A stretch of 64,000 nt of DNA. Source: Chryseobacterium camelliae (GTDB lineage Bacteria; Bacteroidota; Bacteroidia; Flavobacteriales; Weeksellaceae). Below are positions 34,609 through 43,280 of this stretch, one piece after another (within the stretch, counting starts at the first letter, position 1; each line of letters opens with the position of its first letter). The notes beneath the pieces are model-generated. The model was not told where the DNA came from and ran no database searches. It was given only the letters and a program-made list of their open reading frames with translations. The position numbers and the translations under genes were made by a program. The DNA is taken from the NCBI RefSeq assembly GCF_027920545.1, contig NZ_CP115859.1, positions 2,040,001 to 2,104,000 of the forward strand, written 5' to 3'.

Positions 34609-35283
34609 TTGAGCGGGATTCTTTATTTTGTTCCGACACCGGTCGGAAATTTAGAAGATATGACTTTCAGGGCAGTAAATGTACTGAAGGATGTTGATTA
34701 TATTTTATGTGAAGACACCAGAACTTCCGGAATTTTATTAAAACATTTCGAAATTTCTAAGCCTTTAAAATCTTATCATTTGCATAATGAGCATCAGGCA
34801 ACTGAAAAAGTGATTACAGACCTTAAAAACGGACAGAATATCGCTCTTATTACGGATGCAGGAACTCCCGGAATTTCAGATCCGGGATATTTGTTGGCAA
34901 AAGCAGGGTCGGATCATGATATTGAAATGATTTGTCTTCCCGGAGCAACGGCTTTTGTACCCGCTTTGGTGGTTTCGGGACTTCCGAATAATGAATTTTT
35001 ATTCGCAGGTTTTTTACCTCAAAAGAAAGGAAGGCAGACCAAGCTTAAACAGCTTGCAGAAGAAAAAAAGACCATCGTTTTATACGAAAGCCCGCATAAG
35101 ATCAATACGACTTTGGAACAGATTAAAGAGTTTTTTGGTGAAGAAACCAAAGTAAGCTTAAGTCGTGAAATTTCGAAAAAATTCGAAGAAACTAAAAGAG
35201 GAACAATCAATGAGTTAATTGAATTCTCCAAATCCAAAACTTTAAAAGGAGAGATTGTACTTATTGTAAATAATGCTATTTAA
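34609..35283 (+). CDS. rsmI: RsmI, 16S rRNA (cytidine-1402-2'-O)-methyltransferase
   Basis: The 224-aa protein shows the RsmI/tetrapyrrole-methylase pattern: LYFVPTPVGNLEDMTFRAV, CEDTRTSGILL, LITDAGTPGISDPG, LPGATAFVPAL and FLPQKKGRQ. It 2'-O-methylates C1402 in the decoding centre. The start appears to be TTG at 34609 (giving SGILYFVPTPVGNL); the first in-frame ATG would remove the conserved TPVGNL motif. It begins 2 nt after the previous stop, so translation is probably coupled. Confidence 0.95.
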   Translation: MSGILYFVPTPVGNLEDMTFRAVNVLKDVDYILCEDTRTSGILLKHFEISKPLKSYHLHNEHQATEKVITDLKNGQNIALITDAGTPGISDPGYLLAKAGSDHDIEMICLPGATAFVPALVVSGLPNNEFLFAGFLPQKKGRQTKLKQLAEEKKTIVLYESPHKINTTLEQIKEFFGEETKVSLSREISKKFEETKRGTINELIEFSKSKTLKGEIVLIVNNAI

Positions 35284-35289
35284 TTTTAA

Positions 35290-36789
35290 TTGAAAACACT
35301 AGTTTTTGTATTGCTATCATCTGTTTGTACAGCACAGCAAACGGATCAATACACTCAGATACTTTTATCCAAAAAAATTGGCAAAGAAGTAAAATTTTAC
35401 TCAAACGGATATGGCGTTGTCGTCAACGCAGAATCAGCGGAATATGGGATTGTAGACTCTACAGGAGTGATTACTTATACTGCCCCGGCTAAAAACGAAA
35501 TAACACATCTTTATAAAGACCGGTTTATTGTAAAAATAAAAGACGGGGACCCAAAAGGTAAAATGGGATTAATTGATGAAAAAGGAAACCAGCTGATGCC
35601 TTTCGATAGTCAAAAATTAAGTCCGTCATGGAGCATTAACCAAAGACTTATTTCATCCAAAAACGGAAAAGAGGGAATATATAGTTATGATGGTAAAGAG
35701 ATTATTCCTTATTCCGATAAAATAAAATTTGCCGGAGAAAACAGATTTTTTGTAAAAAAAGATAACGGCTGGCTGATTTATGATGCTGATGGGAAATTAA
35801 AAAGCGACAGAGAGTTTAAAGAAAACCTTCATTTTTATAAAAACAAGGTTTACTTTCCAACCGGAGAGAAACAGGGCGAAATAATCGATAATAATGGTGT
35901 AACTCTTAATACTATATCCAGCAATAACGTAGACAACATCGGAGGATATCCTTTTTTAATAACAAAAAATCCTGCTAGTAATAAATACGGAATAATAGAT
36001 GCCCAGGAAAATCGTCTCGCTGACGAAATTTATGATGAAGTGTTTTTAGGAACACGATATATTTATTTTATTAAAAATGAAAAAATAAACATCTTTTCCA
36101 AAGAAGCAAAAAAGGTGTATTCTACGGACTTCGATTATGTAAAATCTTTATTTAACGATCTATTCAGTACGCAAAAAAGTCTTAGAAACCCGAAAATGGC
36201 GGTGATACGTATTAATGGGGAAATTGTAGTTCCGAAAGAGTATGATAACATAGAAGGGGTAAAAATTGAAGGAAATGATTTTATATATCTGGTAAAAGGA
36301 AATGAGCAGAGGCTTTTAGACAAAGATTTAAAAGATGTTTTAGAACCCGGATATCAGATTGAAAAGATTTTTCCAAATAGCCTGATATTGAAGAAAGAAG
36401 GAGTATTTTATAAATTCTCGGCAACAAGAAAGAAATACGAAAAACTTAAAAACGTCGCTTCCATAAAAGAGAACGGAATATTTTATTATCCGCAGAATAT
36501 GTTTCCGGCAGTGGTTTGTAAAAGCAAAGACAATTTATACGGAATTATAGATGAAAACGGAAAAGAGATTGTTCCATTCATCTACGATGATATTAATTCT
36601 TTTCTTCCCGATAATGAAATCATTGTACAGAAAGATAAAAAATACGGAGTTACAAACTACCAGAATGAACCTTTGAAAGGAGTAGAATATGATAAGTTTT
36701 CAGTGGATAAGGACGGAATAAAACTTACCAAAGATAAAGGGACGGAATATCTGTATTTTACTGATTCCCGAAGTGATAATAAATTATAA
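35290..36789 (+). CDS. Exported WG-repeat protein
   Basis: The 499-aa protein starts at a TTG (35290) that opens a signal peptide, KTLVFVLLSSVCTAQQ. The body carries many degenerate WG repeats, each with a core like [32 protein letters not shown] or GIIDAQENRLADEIYDE. WG repeats form beta-propeller-like or solenoid folds of unclear role, common in envelope proteins of Bacteroidetes. It follows rsmI by 6 nt. No other domain is visible. Surface or periplasmic location is inferred. Confidence 0.82.
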   Translation: MKTLVFVLLSSVCTAQQTDQYTQILLSKKIGKEVKFYSNGYGVVVNAESAEYGIVDSTGVITYTAPAKNEITHLYKDRFIVKIKDGDPKGKMGLIDEKGNQLMPFDSQKLSPSWSINQRLISSKNGKEGIYSYDGKEIIPYSDKIKFAGENRFFVKKDNGWLIYDADGKLKSDREFKENLHFYKNKVYFPTGEKQGEIIDNNGVTLNTISSNNVDNIGGYPFLITKNPASNKYGIIDAQENRLADEIYDEVFLGTRYIYFIKNEKINIFSKEAKKVYSTDFDYVKSLFNDLFSTQKSLRNPKMAVIRINGEIVVPKEYDNIEGVKIEGNDFIYLVKGNEQRLLDKDLKDVLEPGYQIEKIFPNSLILKKEGVFYKFSATRKKYEKLKNVASIKENGIFYYPQNMFPAVVCKSKDNLYGIIDENGKEIVPFIYDDINSFLPDNEIIVQKDKKYGVTNYQNEPLKGVEYDKFSVDKDGIKLTKDKGTEYLYFTDSRSDNKL

Positions 36790-36866
36790 TAAGCATATTT
36801 ATCATAAAAAAGACTTAAAATTTCTATAATTTGATGAGATAAAATGTATAGAATAACAAATTATAA

Positions 36867-36874
36867 TATCTTTG
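36867..36874 (+). promoter_or_regulatory. Probable fabG promoter -7 box
   Basis: TATCTTTG matches TAnnTTTG and lies about 100 nt upstream of the fabG ATG. I see no TTG at the right distance upstream, so the -33 element is weak or absent. Confidence 0.45.
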
Positions 36875-36972
36875 CGGTCATTTAAATTTTATCTCTGTAA
36901 AATAATTACCCATTAGTCTGCATTCAAAAACAAAGACTAATCAGTTATAAAAAGAAATAATTGTCAGAAAAT

Positions 36973-37716
36973 ATGAAACTATTAGAAGGAAAAGTAGCGC
37001 TAATTACAGGAGCTACACGAGGAATCGGAAGAGGAATCGCTGAAATGTTTGCCCAGCAGGGAGCAAAAGTTGCATTCACGTATGCCGGTTCTGTAGACAA
37101 AGCTAAAGAATTAGAAGAAACTTTAAGTTCTGTAACTCAAATTAAAGGATATCAGTCGGATGCATCAGATTTTGATGCTGCTCAGACATTAGTAGATGAA
37201 GTAATGGCTGAGTTCGGACAAATTGATATTCTGATCAACAATGCAGGTATCACAAGAGACAACCTATTATTAAGAATGTCTAAAGACGATTGGGATATCA
37301 TTATGAAAGTAAACTTAGATTCTGTTTTCAACCTTACAAAAGCTGTAATCAAGCCGATGATGAAGGCAAAATCAGGATCTATCATTAATATGACTTCTGT
37401 TGTAGGAATCAGCGGAAATGCAGGACAGGCAAACTATGCGGCTTCTAAAGCGGGAGTGATAGGATTTACAAAATCAGTTGCTTTAGAATTAGGTTCAAGA
37501 AATATCCGTTGCAATGCGATTGCTCCAGGATTTATCGCTACGGAAATGACAGCAGCTTTAGATGAAAAAGCAACTCAGAAATGGAATGAGGCTATTCCTA
37601 TGAAAAAGTTAGGAAAACCTGAAGATATTGCAAATGCTTGCGTTTTTCTGGGAAGTGAATTGTCTTCTTATATTACAGGACAGACATTAAATGTTGACGG
37701 CGGACTGTTGACATAA
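36973..37716 (+). CDS. fabG: 3-oxoacyl-[acyl-carrier-protein] reductase
   Basis: The 247-aa protein begins MKLLEGKVALITGATRGIGR with TGxxxGIG, then NNAGITRDNLLLRM, Ser in NMTSVVGISGNAGQ, YAASKAG and the C-terminal LNVDGGLLT, all FabG hallmarks. It reduces beta-ketoacyl-ACP with NADPH in fatty-acid elongation. An in-frame TTG at 36961 would add four residues; the ATG is preferred. The gene stands alone with its own promoter and terminator. Confidence 0.95.
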   Translation: MKLLEGKVALITGATRGIGRGIAEMFAQQGAKVAFTYAGSVDKAKELEETLSSVTQIKGYQSDASDFDAAQTLVDEVMAEFGQIDILINNAGITRDNLLLRMSKDDWDIIMKVNLDSVFNLTKAVIKPMMKAKSGSIINMTSVVGISGNAGQANYAASKAGVIGFTKSVALELGSRNIRCNAIAPGFIATEMTAALDEKATQKWNEAIPMKKLGKPEDIANACVFLGSELSSYITGQTLNVDGGLLT

Positions 37717-37758
37717 AAGAAAAATAACATAAAAGACAAGTTTTATGCCCTTTTTTAC

Positions 37759-37789
37759 AAAAAAATACCTCATTTGAGGTATTTTTTTT
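37759..37789 (+). terminator. Intrinsic terminator of fabG
   Basis: AAAAATACCTCA (37761-37772) pairs with TGAGGTATTTTT (37775-37786) and is followed by T residues. A smaller hairpin, CATAAAA/TTTTATG, lies just upstream. Confidence 0.88.
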
Positions 37790-38279
37790 GTGCTTATTAT
37801 AACGTTAACTTTGCTGTAAACTAAAAACTGAAAAACCAAAGGCATGAGAATTTTTTTCTTTTATTATTACACGTTTCATGAGAGGACCTGGTAAATAACT
37901 CTACTTTTTAAAATAGGAGTTAATATTGAAGAGCTAACATCCATGAATTGACTATAAGTCAGAATTTTTAATGGTTTAATATTTTGTTTAAATAAATGAT
38001 ATTCCATTAGATTTTGATGAAAAATTATATAATTACTAAAGTGTTTGGTGTGAGTAATAGTATCCCTTTCAATGTGGATACTATTTTTATTCATGGAGGT
38101 TTGATGATAATCTTGTTGGCATAACTCTGAAAAAAGCTTGTAAAAAAGATAAAAACTATTGCAAATAAAAACAATTATCAAATAACCAATGTTTTGTTGT
38201 TTTCAAAGAATAAAACATTGGTTAGCTAATATAGAATTACTTTAATTACAATAGTTTATTTAAACTTGACGAATTTAAA
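37790..38279. other. Gene-free spacer with two hairpins
   Basis: About 490 bp between fabG and guaC. AATAGTATCC (38056-38065) pairs with GGATACTATT (38076-38085) and is followed by T residues, like a rightward terminator with no gene before it. AACCAATGTTTT (38184-38195) is inverted at 38212-38223 and could end guaC. A reading frame of 101 codons on the minus strand (37876-38181) has no recognisable features and I do not call it. Confidence 0.5.
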
Positions 38280-39317
38280 TCAATTAAAAACCTGATTTTC
38301 CTGTTCCTGAACCCGGATGAAAGTTGTTCTTTTAGATAATTCTTTTAAAGTTGATGCTCCAACATAGGTACAGGTAGAGCGGACTCCTCCCAAAATATCC
38401 TTTACGGTTTCTGCAACAGGACCTTTATAAGCTACTTTTACCGTTTTTCCTTCTGAAGCACGATATTCTGCAACTCCGCCTGAATGCTTGTCCATGGCTG
38501 TTTTAGAGCTCATTCCGTAAAATAATCTGTATTTTTTACCGTTTTCTTCTACAATTTCACCGCCGCTTTCATCGTGACCGGCAAACATTCCGCCAAGCAT
38601 GACAAAATCTGCTCCGCCACCAAAGGCTTTGGCAACATCTCCCGGAACCTTACAGCCGCCATCTGCAATGATATGACCTTTCAAACCATGCGCTGCATCT
38701 GCACATTCTATAATGGCTGAAAGCTGAGGATAGCCGACTCCTGTTTTGACACGGGTAGTACACACAGAACCGGGTCCGATTCCTACTTTTATAATATCTG
38801 CTCCTGCCAATAAAAGCTCTTCAACCATTTCTCCGGTTACCACGTTTCCTGCCATAATGATCTTGTCGGGAAAATTGGCTCTTGCTTTCTTCACAAATTG
38901 AACGAAATGCTCGGAATAACCATTCGCTACATCTATGCAGAGAAACTCGATTTTAGGGTGCTTTTCGAGGATGTTTTTTATTTTTTCTTCGTCAGCTTTC
39001 CCGGTTCCTGTACTGAGCGCGATATATTGATAAATTTCTTCAGACTGCTTATCCAAGAACTGAGTCCATTCTTCAGGAGTATAATGTTTGTGAACGGCAG
39101 TAATGATTTTATCTTTTGCCAGTTCAACTGCCATTTCAAAAGTGCCCACCGTATCCATATTGGCAGCAATGACAGGAGTTCCTTTCCATTTCTTTTGGGT
39201 ATGTCTGAAGGTAAATTCTCTTTCTAAATTAACCTCTGACCGGGATTTTAAGGTAGAACGTTTCGGGCGGAACATTACGTCTTTAAAACCCAGTTTTATA
39301 TCATATTCTATTCTCAT
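38280..39317 (-). CDS. guaC: GMP reductase
   Basis: The 345-aa protein belongs to the IMPDH/GMPR TIM-barrel family. [19 protein letters not shown] at the N-terminus and [20 protein letters not shown] with the catalytic Cys favour GMP reductase over IMPDH, as do its length and the lack of CBS domains. It converts GMP to IMP with NADPH. The ATG at 39317 begins [13 protein letters not shown]. It is monocistronic. Confidence 0.93.
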   Translation of the reverse strand: MRIEYDIKLGFKDVMFRPKRSTLKSRSEVNLEREFTFRHTQKKWKGTPVIAANMDTVGTFEMAVELAKDKIITAVHKHYTPEEWTQFLDKQSEEIYQYIALSTGTGKADEEKIKNILEKHPKIEFLCIDVANGYSEHFVQFVKKARANFPDKIIMAGNVVTGEMVEELLLAGADIIKVGIGPGSVCTTRVKTGVGYPQLSAIIECADAAHGLKGHIIADGGCKVPGDVAKAFGGGADFVMLGGMFAGHDESGGEIVEENGKKYRLFYGMSSKTAMDKHSGGVAEYRASEGKTVKVAYKGPVAETVKDILGGVRSTCTYVGASTLKELSKRTTFIRVQEQENQVFN

Positions 39318-39718
39318 AATTTGGAAAATTATTTTACTTAAATTTAGGAAAAAGATTGATTTGAATTTTGATTTAGAAAGATTTTATAAATAATTTATGA
39401 GTTAATTTTCTTTTGTCTTGAAACAAAAATTCATGACTTGGAAACTTCCGCTAAAAATTAATTCTGTTCTCTAAAAATTCTAAAACTCGCGCGAATTCAG
39501 TATTTGTTCTTCGATTTAAATGTTGTCTCACGTTCAAACAGTAGAATTTTTTTAACGTTCACATAATTAATTTTCTTAACACTCCATTTTCCTAAGTCAT
39601 TTTCGCATCAAGATTTACAGAATTATCTGTGAAGATTTGTGAAAATCTGTTGGAAATAAAGAAGAATCAACAATAGAAAAGGAGTAAAGTTTTAATTAAA
39701 AACAATATTTTTGGATTC
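39318..39718. other. Gene-free spacer between guaC and the Lgt-like gene
   Basis: Divergent 400-bp spacer containing both promoters. It holds a short degenerate sequence of the ACAGATTT/ATCTGTGAAG type at about 39616-39652, similar to one at 42128-42150. TATTTTTG at 39706-39713 resembles a -7 box but lies only 5 nt from the next ATG. No gene is seen. Confidence 0.45.
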
Positions 39719-40465
39719 ATGGATTTCCCTGTTACATTTCACATTTTCGGTAAAACAATTCTTGCACATCCTGTGTTTGAAACACTGGGCATTTTTATCG
39801 GAATGCGGTTTTACTTCTATTTAAAGAGAAAATCTAAAGAAAAGGTATCATTCAATACTTCTGCTGCGGTGCTTATTGGGGCAACAGCAGGAGCTTTATT
39901 CGGTTCAAAACTGATAGGAAACCTTGAAAACCCGTATAAACTTTTCGAACATTTTGATTTTAAAACATTCTGGACCAACAATACGATCGTAGGAGGGCTT
40001 GCTTTTGGCCTAATCGGAGTTGAGTTGGCTAAAAAAGTTGTCGGACACAAAGAAAGTACGGGAGATTTAATTGTTTTTCCTTTGATGTTGGCTATGATTA
40101 TCGGAAGAATTGGTTGTTTTCTGACAGGAGTTCATGAAGAAACTTACGGGTTACCCACAGATTTTATTTTCGGAATGCATCTTGGTGATTCTTATCTGAG
40201 ACATCCTGTTGCGTTGTATGAAATTGCTTTTTTAGTTGTTCTCTGGATCGTTTTAAAAATAATTCAGAGGAAAGGAAAATATCCTTCAGGTTTTGTCTTT
40301 CAATTGTTTATGCTGAGTTATTTCACATTCAGGTTACTGCTGGATTTTATTAAACCAAGGTTAGAACTTATCGGGAATTTAGGAACCATTCAACTGGTGT
40401 GTATTGGTGTGATTATTTATTATATTTTTAAAATCAGAAAAACAAAAACCGTAATTTCACATTAA
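39719..40465 (+). CDS. Prolipoprotein diacylglyceryl transferase-like (Lgt paralogue)
   Basis: The 248-aa membrane protein has about seven helices and Lgt-family motifs: GRIGCFLTG at 129-137, RHPVALYE at 161-168 and FR in the last third (SYFTFRLLLDF). Real Lgt transfers diacylglyceryl from phosphatidylglycerol to lipoprotein Cys. Here residues corresponding to E. coli His103 (in HGG) and Asn146 (GRxGNFxNG) are absent; the loop reads VGGLAFGLIG and GRIGC. It is thus a diverged paralogue, probably with a different acceptor. It begins a three-gene operon with a small membrane protein and a Tes-like radical SAM enzyme. Confidence 0.8.
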   Translation: MDFPVTFHIFGKTILAHPVFETLGIFIGMRFYFYLKRKSKEKVSFNTSAAVLIGATAGALFGSKLIGNLENPYKLFEHFDFKTFWTNNTIVGGLAFGLIGVELAKKVVGHKESTGDLIVFPLMLAMIIGRIGCFLTGVHEETYGLPTDFIFGMHLGDSYLRHPVALYEIAFLVVLWIVLKIIQRKGKYPSGFVFQLFMLSYFTFRLLLDFIKPRLELIGNLGTIQLVCIGVIIYYIFKIRKTKTVISH

Positions 40466-40475
40466 AATTCACAAT

Positions 40476-40712
40476 ATGAAAACTTTAACACTATTGGAAG
40501 TAGGAGGTTTGGCAGGAGTAGTCATCATGATTATCGGGATCATAGTTCTTGTGGCACTTTCAATTTCATTTATGATTACAACTTTTGTAAAACTGATTTA
40601 TGAATCAAAAGAGGGCAGAAAGTTTTCAAAAAAACAATTTTGGCAAACAATGCTGATTTGTTTGCTTCTGTGTGGCTTGGTGAGTGGAGCAATTTGTGGT
40701 GGTGGACTTTAA
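40476..40712 (+). CDS. Small two-helix membrane protein of the Lgt-like/radical SAM cassette
   Basis: The 78-aa protein has two predicted transmembrane helices (about residues 9-37 and 58-73) joined by a basic cytoplasmic loop (YESKEGRKFSKKQFW), and ends CGGGL. I do not recognise the family. It lies 10 nt after the Lgt-like gene and 9 nt before the radical SAM gene, so the three are one operon. It may anchor the cytoplasmic radical SAM protein at the membrane; this is inference. Confidence 0.75.
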   Translation: MKTLTLLEVGGLAGVVIMIIGIIVLVALSISFMITTFVKLIYESKEGRKFSKKQFWQTMLICLLLCGLVSGAICGGGL

Positions 40713-40721
40713 TTCAATATT

Positions 40722-42125
40722 ATGCCGGTAAGAAACTATACCTATTACGATTATACAATCAGCCTTTGCCCGGAATGCCTGAAAAGGGTAGGAGCAAAGA
40801 TTATAATTGAAGATGAGGCGGTTTTCATGACAAAAAGATGTCCTGATCATGGGTTTTTTAAGACTAAAATTGCTTCGGATGTTCATTACTATAAAAACAT
40901 CAGAAACTATAATAAAGCCTCTGAAATGCCTTTGCATTTCGGAACAGATGTAGAATACGGATGTCCTTATGACTGTGGCTTGTGTGTAGATCACGAACAG
41001 CACAGCTGTCTTTCTATTGTGGAAGTGACGGATCGATGTAATCTCACCTGTCCGACCTGTTATGCAATGTCTTCTCCTCATTATGGAAGCCACAGAAGCC
41101 TTGAAGAGATTGAAGCAATGTTTGATATCATCGTGAAAAATGAAGGCGAACCGGATGTAGTACAGATCAGTGGAGGCGAACCGACCATTCATCCTGAGTT
41201 TTTCAAAATAATGGATATTGCCAAGTCGAAACCGATCAAACATTTGATGCTCAATACCAATGGTGTCCGAATTGCGAATGATCCCGGTTTTGCAGAAAAA
41301 CTGGCAACATATGCTCCTGAATTTGAAATTTATCTTCAGTTTGATTCATTTAAACCTGAAGTATTGCAGGATTTTAGAGGAAAGGATTTGACGGATGTGA
41401 GGATGAAAGCCTTAGAAAAATTAAATGCTTTAAATCTTTCAACCACACTCGTTATTGTTCTTCAAAAAGATAAAAATATCGATGAGATCGGAAAAATCAT
41501 TGAATTTGCTTTACAACAAAAATGCGTCCGTGGAATTACTTTTCAGCCTGTTGAAATTGCAGGAAGAAACAGGGAAGATTCTGCTCACGAAAAAATTACA
41601 CTGACAGAGGTTAGACAAGAAATTCTCAATCAGTTTCCATTGCTGAATTCAGATGATATTATTCCGGTTCCTTGTAATCCGGATGCTTTGGCGATGGGGT
41701 ATATTTTAAAGCTGGAAGGTGAAACCATTCCTTTAACGAGATATATTAATCCGGCTGATTTGCTGAATAATGAAACCCGTAATACAATTGTCTACGAACA
41801 GGATACCGGATTGCAGATGCAGCTTTTGGATATTTTCAGTACCGGAATTTCCGTAGATAAAGTGCAGCCTAAAGTAAACCAGTTATTGTGCTGTCTTCCT
41901 GAAGTTTCCGCACCGAATCTGGATTATGATAATCTGTTCAGAATCATTATTATGAATTTTATGGATGCTCATGATTTTGATGTTCGTGCAGTGAAGAAAT
42001 CATGCGTTCACATTGTCAATAAAGATTTAAAATTAATTCCTTTTGAAACCATGAATCTTTTTTATCGTGATGATAAAATCAAGTATTTGGAGGAATTGAG
42101 AAAAGAGGATAAGGTTTTGTTTTAA
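40722..42125 (+). CDS. Radical SAM protein of the MJ0619/tetraether-synthase (Tes) type
   Basis: The 467-aa protein has the radical SAM motif CNLTCPTC (Cys106, 110, 113) and a second CX3CX2C at Cys81, 85, 88, plus Cys96. An N-terminal zinc-like set Cys16, Cys19, Cys40 with His43 (CPECLKR, CPDHG) precedes them. ISGGEPTIHPEF and LMLNTNGVRI are standard barrel motifs. Two CX3CX2C motifs and the CPxH start are hallmarks of Methanocaldococcus MJ0619, now known as tetraether synthase, which couples lipid tails. A lipid substrate fits the Lgt-like neighbour, but the reaction here is unknown. It ends the operon, followed by a terminator. Confidence 0.85.
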   Translation: MPVRNYTYYDYTISLCPECLKRVGAKIIIEDEAVFMTKRCPDHGFFKTKIASDVHYYKNIRNYNKASEMPLHFGTDVEYGCPYDCGLCVDHEQHSCLSIVEVTDRCNLTCPTCYAMSSPHYGSHRSLEEIEAMFDIIVKNEGEPDVVQISGGEPTIHPEFFKIMDIAKSKPIKHLMLNTNGVRIANDPGFAEKLATYAPEFEIYLQFDSFKPEVLQDFRGKDLTDVRMKALEKLNALNLSTTLVIVLQKDKNIDEIGKIIEFALQQKCVRGITFQPVEIAGRNREDSAHEKITLTEVRQEILNQFPLLNSDDIIPVPCNPDALAMGYILKLEGETIPLTRYINPADLLNNETRNTIVYEQDTGLQMQLLDIFSTGISVDKVQPKVNQLLCCLPEVSAPNLDYDNLFRIIIMNFMDAHDFDVRAVKKSCVHIVNKDLKLIPFETMNLFYRDDKIKYLEELRKEDKVLF

Positions 42126-42182
42126 TTTTCCCACAGATTTCACAGATCTTTCTTTGTGCTCTTAAGGTCATAAAAAGTAAAA

Positions 42183-42212
42183 AATAGGGCGTAAACAATG
42201 TTACGCCTTTAT
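42183..42212. terminator. Terminator between radical SAM gene and surE
   Basis: GGCGTAA (42188-42194) pairs with TTACGCC (42201-42207) around ACAATG, with T residues after and A residues before. It can serve both convergent genes. Confidence 0.75.
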
Positions 42213-42215
42213 ATT

Positions 42216-42986
42216 TTAATCAAAACTCATTACTTCGCTCAACGTATTCATGTACTCGTAAGCCGTTAAATCAAACTTTACAGGAACAATCGAAATATAT
42301 CCGTTGGCTAAAGCCGTTTCATCAGCATCCGGAGATTCATCCATATTGTTGAAATATCCTGTTAACCAGTAATATTTTTTTCCGTGTGGATTTATTCTTT
42401 CATCAAAGCTTTCTTCCCATTTTGCATGAGCCTGCTTGCAGACTTTTATCCCTTTAATTTCGTCTTTTAAAAGTTTCGGGATGTTTACATTTAAAACAAT
42501 TCCTTTTGGCATTGGACTTTCCAGTGTTTTTCTGACGATATTCTGAATGTATTCTTTTGCCTGTGTAAAGTCAGCTTCCCAACTGAAATCCAGTAAAGAG
42601 AATCCTATGGCAGGAAGGTTTTCTACACCCGCTTCAACTGCTGCAGACATCGTTCCTGAATAGATGACATTAATTGAAGAATTGGCACCGTGATTAATTC
42701 CCGAAACTACAATATCCGGCCTTCTCGGTAAGATTTTATCAAGAGCCATTTTTACGCAGTCTACAGGAGTTCCGCTGCACGAAAAATCCTTTTGAGGACC
42801 ATCCAAATGTACTTCTTCGTAGCTTAGAGTAGAATTGATGGTAATGGCATGACCTTTACCGCTTTGGGGAGAATTGGGAGCTACAACAACGACTTCTCCG
42901 ATTTCGTTCATAAAGCTTACAAGATTTCTGATACCGGGAGCTGTAATTCCATCATCATTAGTAACCAGAATAAGTGGTCTTTCCAT
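42216..42986 (-). CDS. surE: 5'/3'-nucleotidase SurE
   Basis: The 256-aa protein begins MERPLILVTNDDGITAPGIR with the SurE metal site NDD, then VVAPNSPQSGKGHAIT, CSGTPVDCVKMALDKI and VVSGINHGANSS. SurE hydrolyses nucleoside 5'- and 3'-monophosphates and is a survival factor in stationary phase. The ATG at 42986 is preferred over an in-frame TTG at 43007. It is monocistronic. Confidence 0.95.
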   Translation of the reverse strand: MERPLILVTNDDGITAPGIRNLVSFMNEIGEVVVVAPNSPQSGKGHAITINSTLSYEEVHLDGPQKDFSCSGTPVDCVKMALDKILPRRPDIVVSGINHGANSSINVIYSGTMSAAVEAGVENLPAIGFSLLDFSWEADFTQAKEYIQNIVRKTLESPMPKGIVLNVNIPKLLKDEIKGIKVCKQAHAKWEESFDERINPHGKKYYWLTGYFNNMDESPDADETALANGYISIVPVKFDLTAYEYMNTLSEVMSFD

Positions 42987-43091
42987 AAAAAAATTAAATT
43001 TTAACAAATATACGGTCTAATATACGTAATTCATGATAATTTTAAACGAGATCTTTATAGGATTAATTTTAAATTAATCTTTTTTGAATGA

Positions 43092-43122
43092 TTTGAAAGG
43101 AGAAAAATATTTTATAGGTTTG
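43092..43122 (+). promoter_or_regulatory. Promoter of the first TonB-dependent receptor
   Basis: TTTG at 43092-43095 and TAGGTTTG at 43115-43122, 19 nt apart, give a very good Bacteroidetes promoter (TTG-N17-23-TAnnTTTG). The leader to the ATG at 43281 is about 150 nt and contains an 8-bp hairpin (TGATTGTT/AACAATCA) and a GAGTA/TACTC hairpin near the start codon. Confidence 0.65.
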
Positions 43123-43280
43123 AACGTTTAGTGTTGCAGTAATACATGGTGAATTTGTGTTAAGAACGTTTTCTGATGAAAAAGTATTCCCTGATTGTTG
43201 AATTATTAATGTAACAATCATCAAAATTTAAAAACTAATCAAAAAACGAGTACAAATATATACTCATTAAAAATAAACTA

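Noticed and set aside
37876..38181. 101-codon reading frame on the minus strand between fabG and guaC
   Set aside because: No recognisable family or signal pattern, and it overlaps a terminator-like hairpin; it looks like chance.
39706..39713. TATTTTTG as the promoter box of the Lgt-like gene
   Set aside because: It ends only 5 nt before the ATG and has no TTG at the right distance; it was left as a possibility in the spacer entry only.
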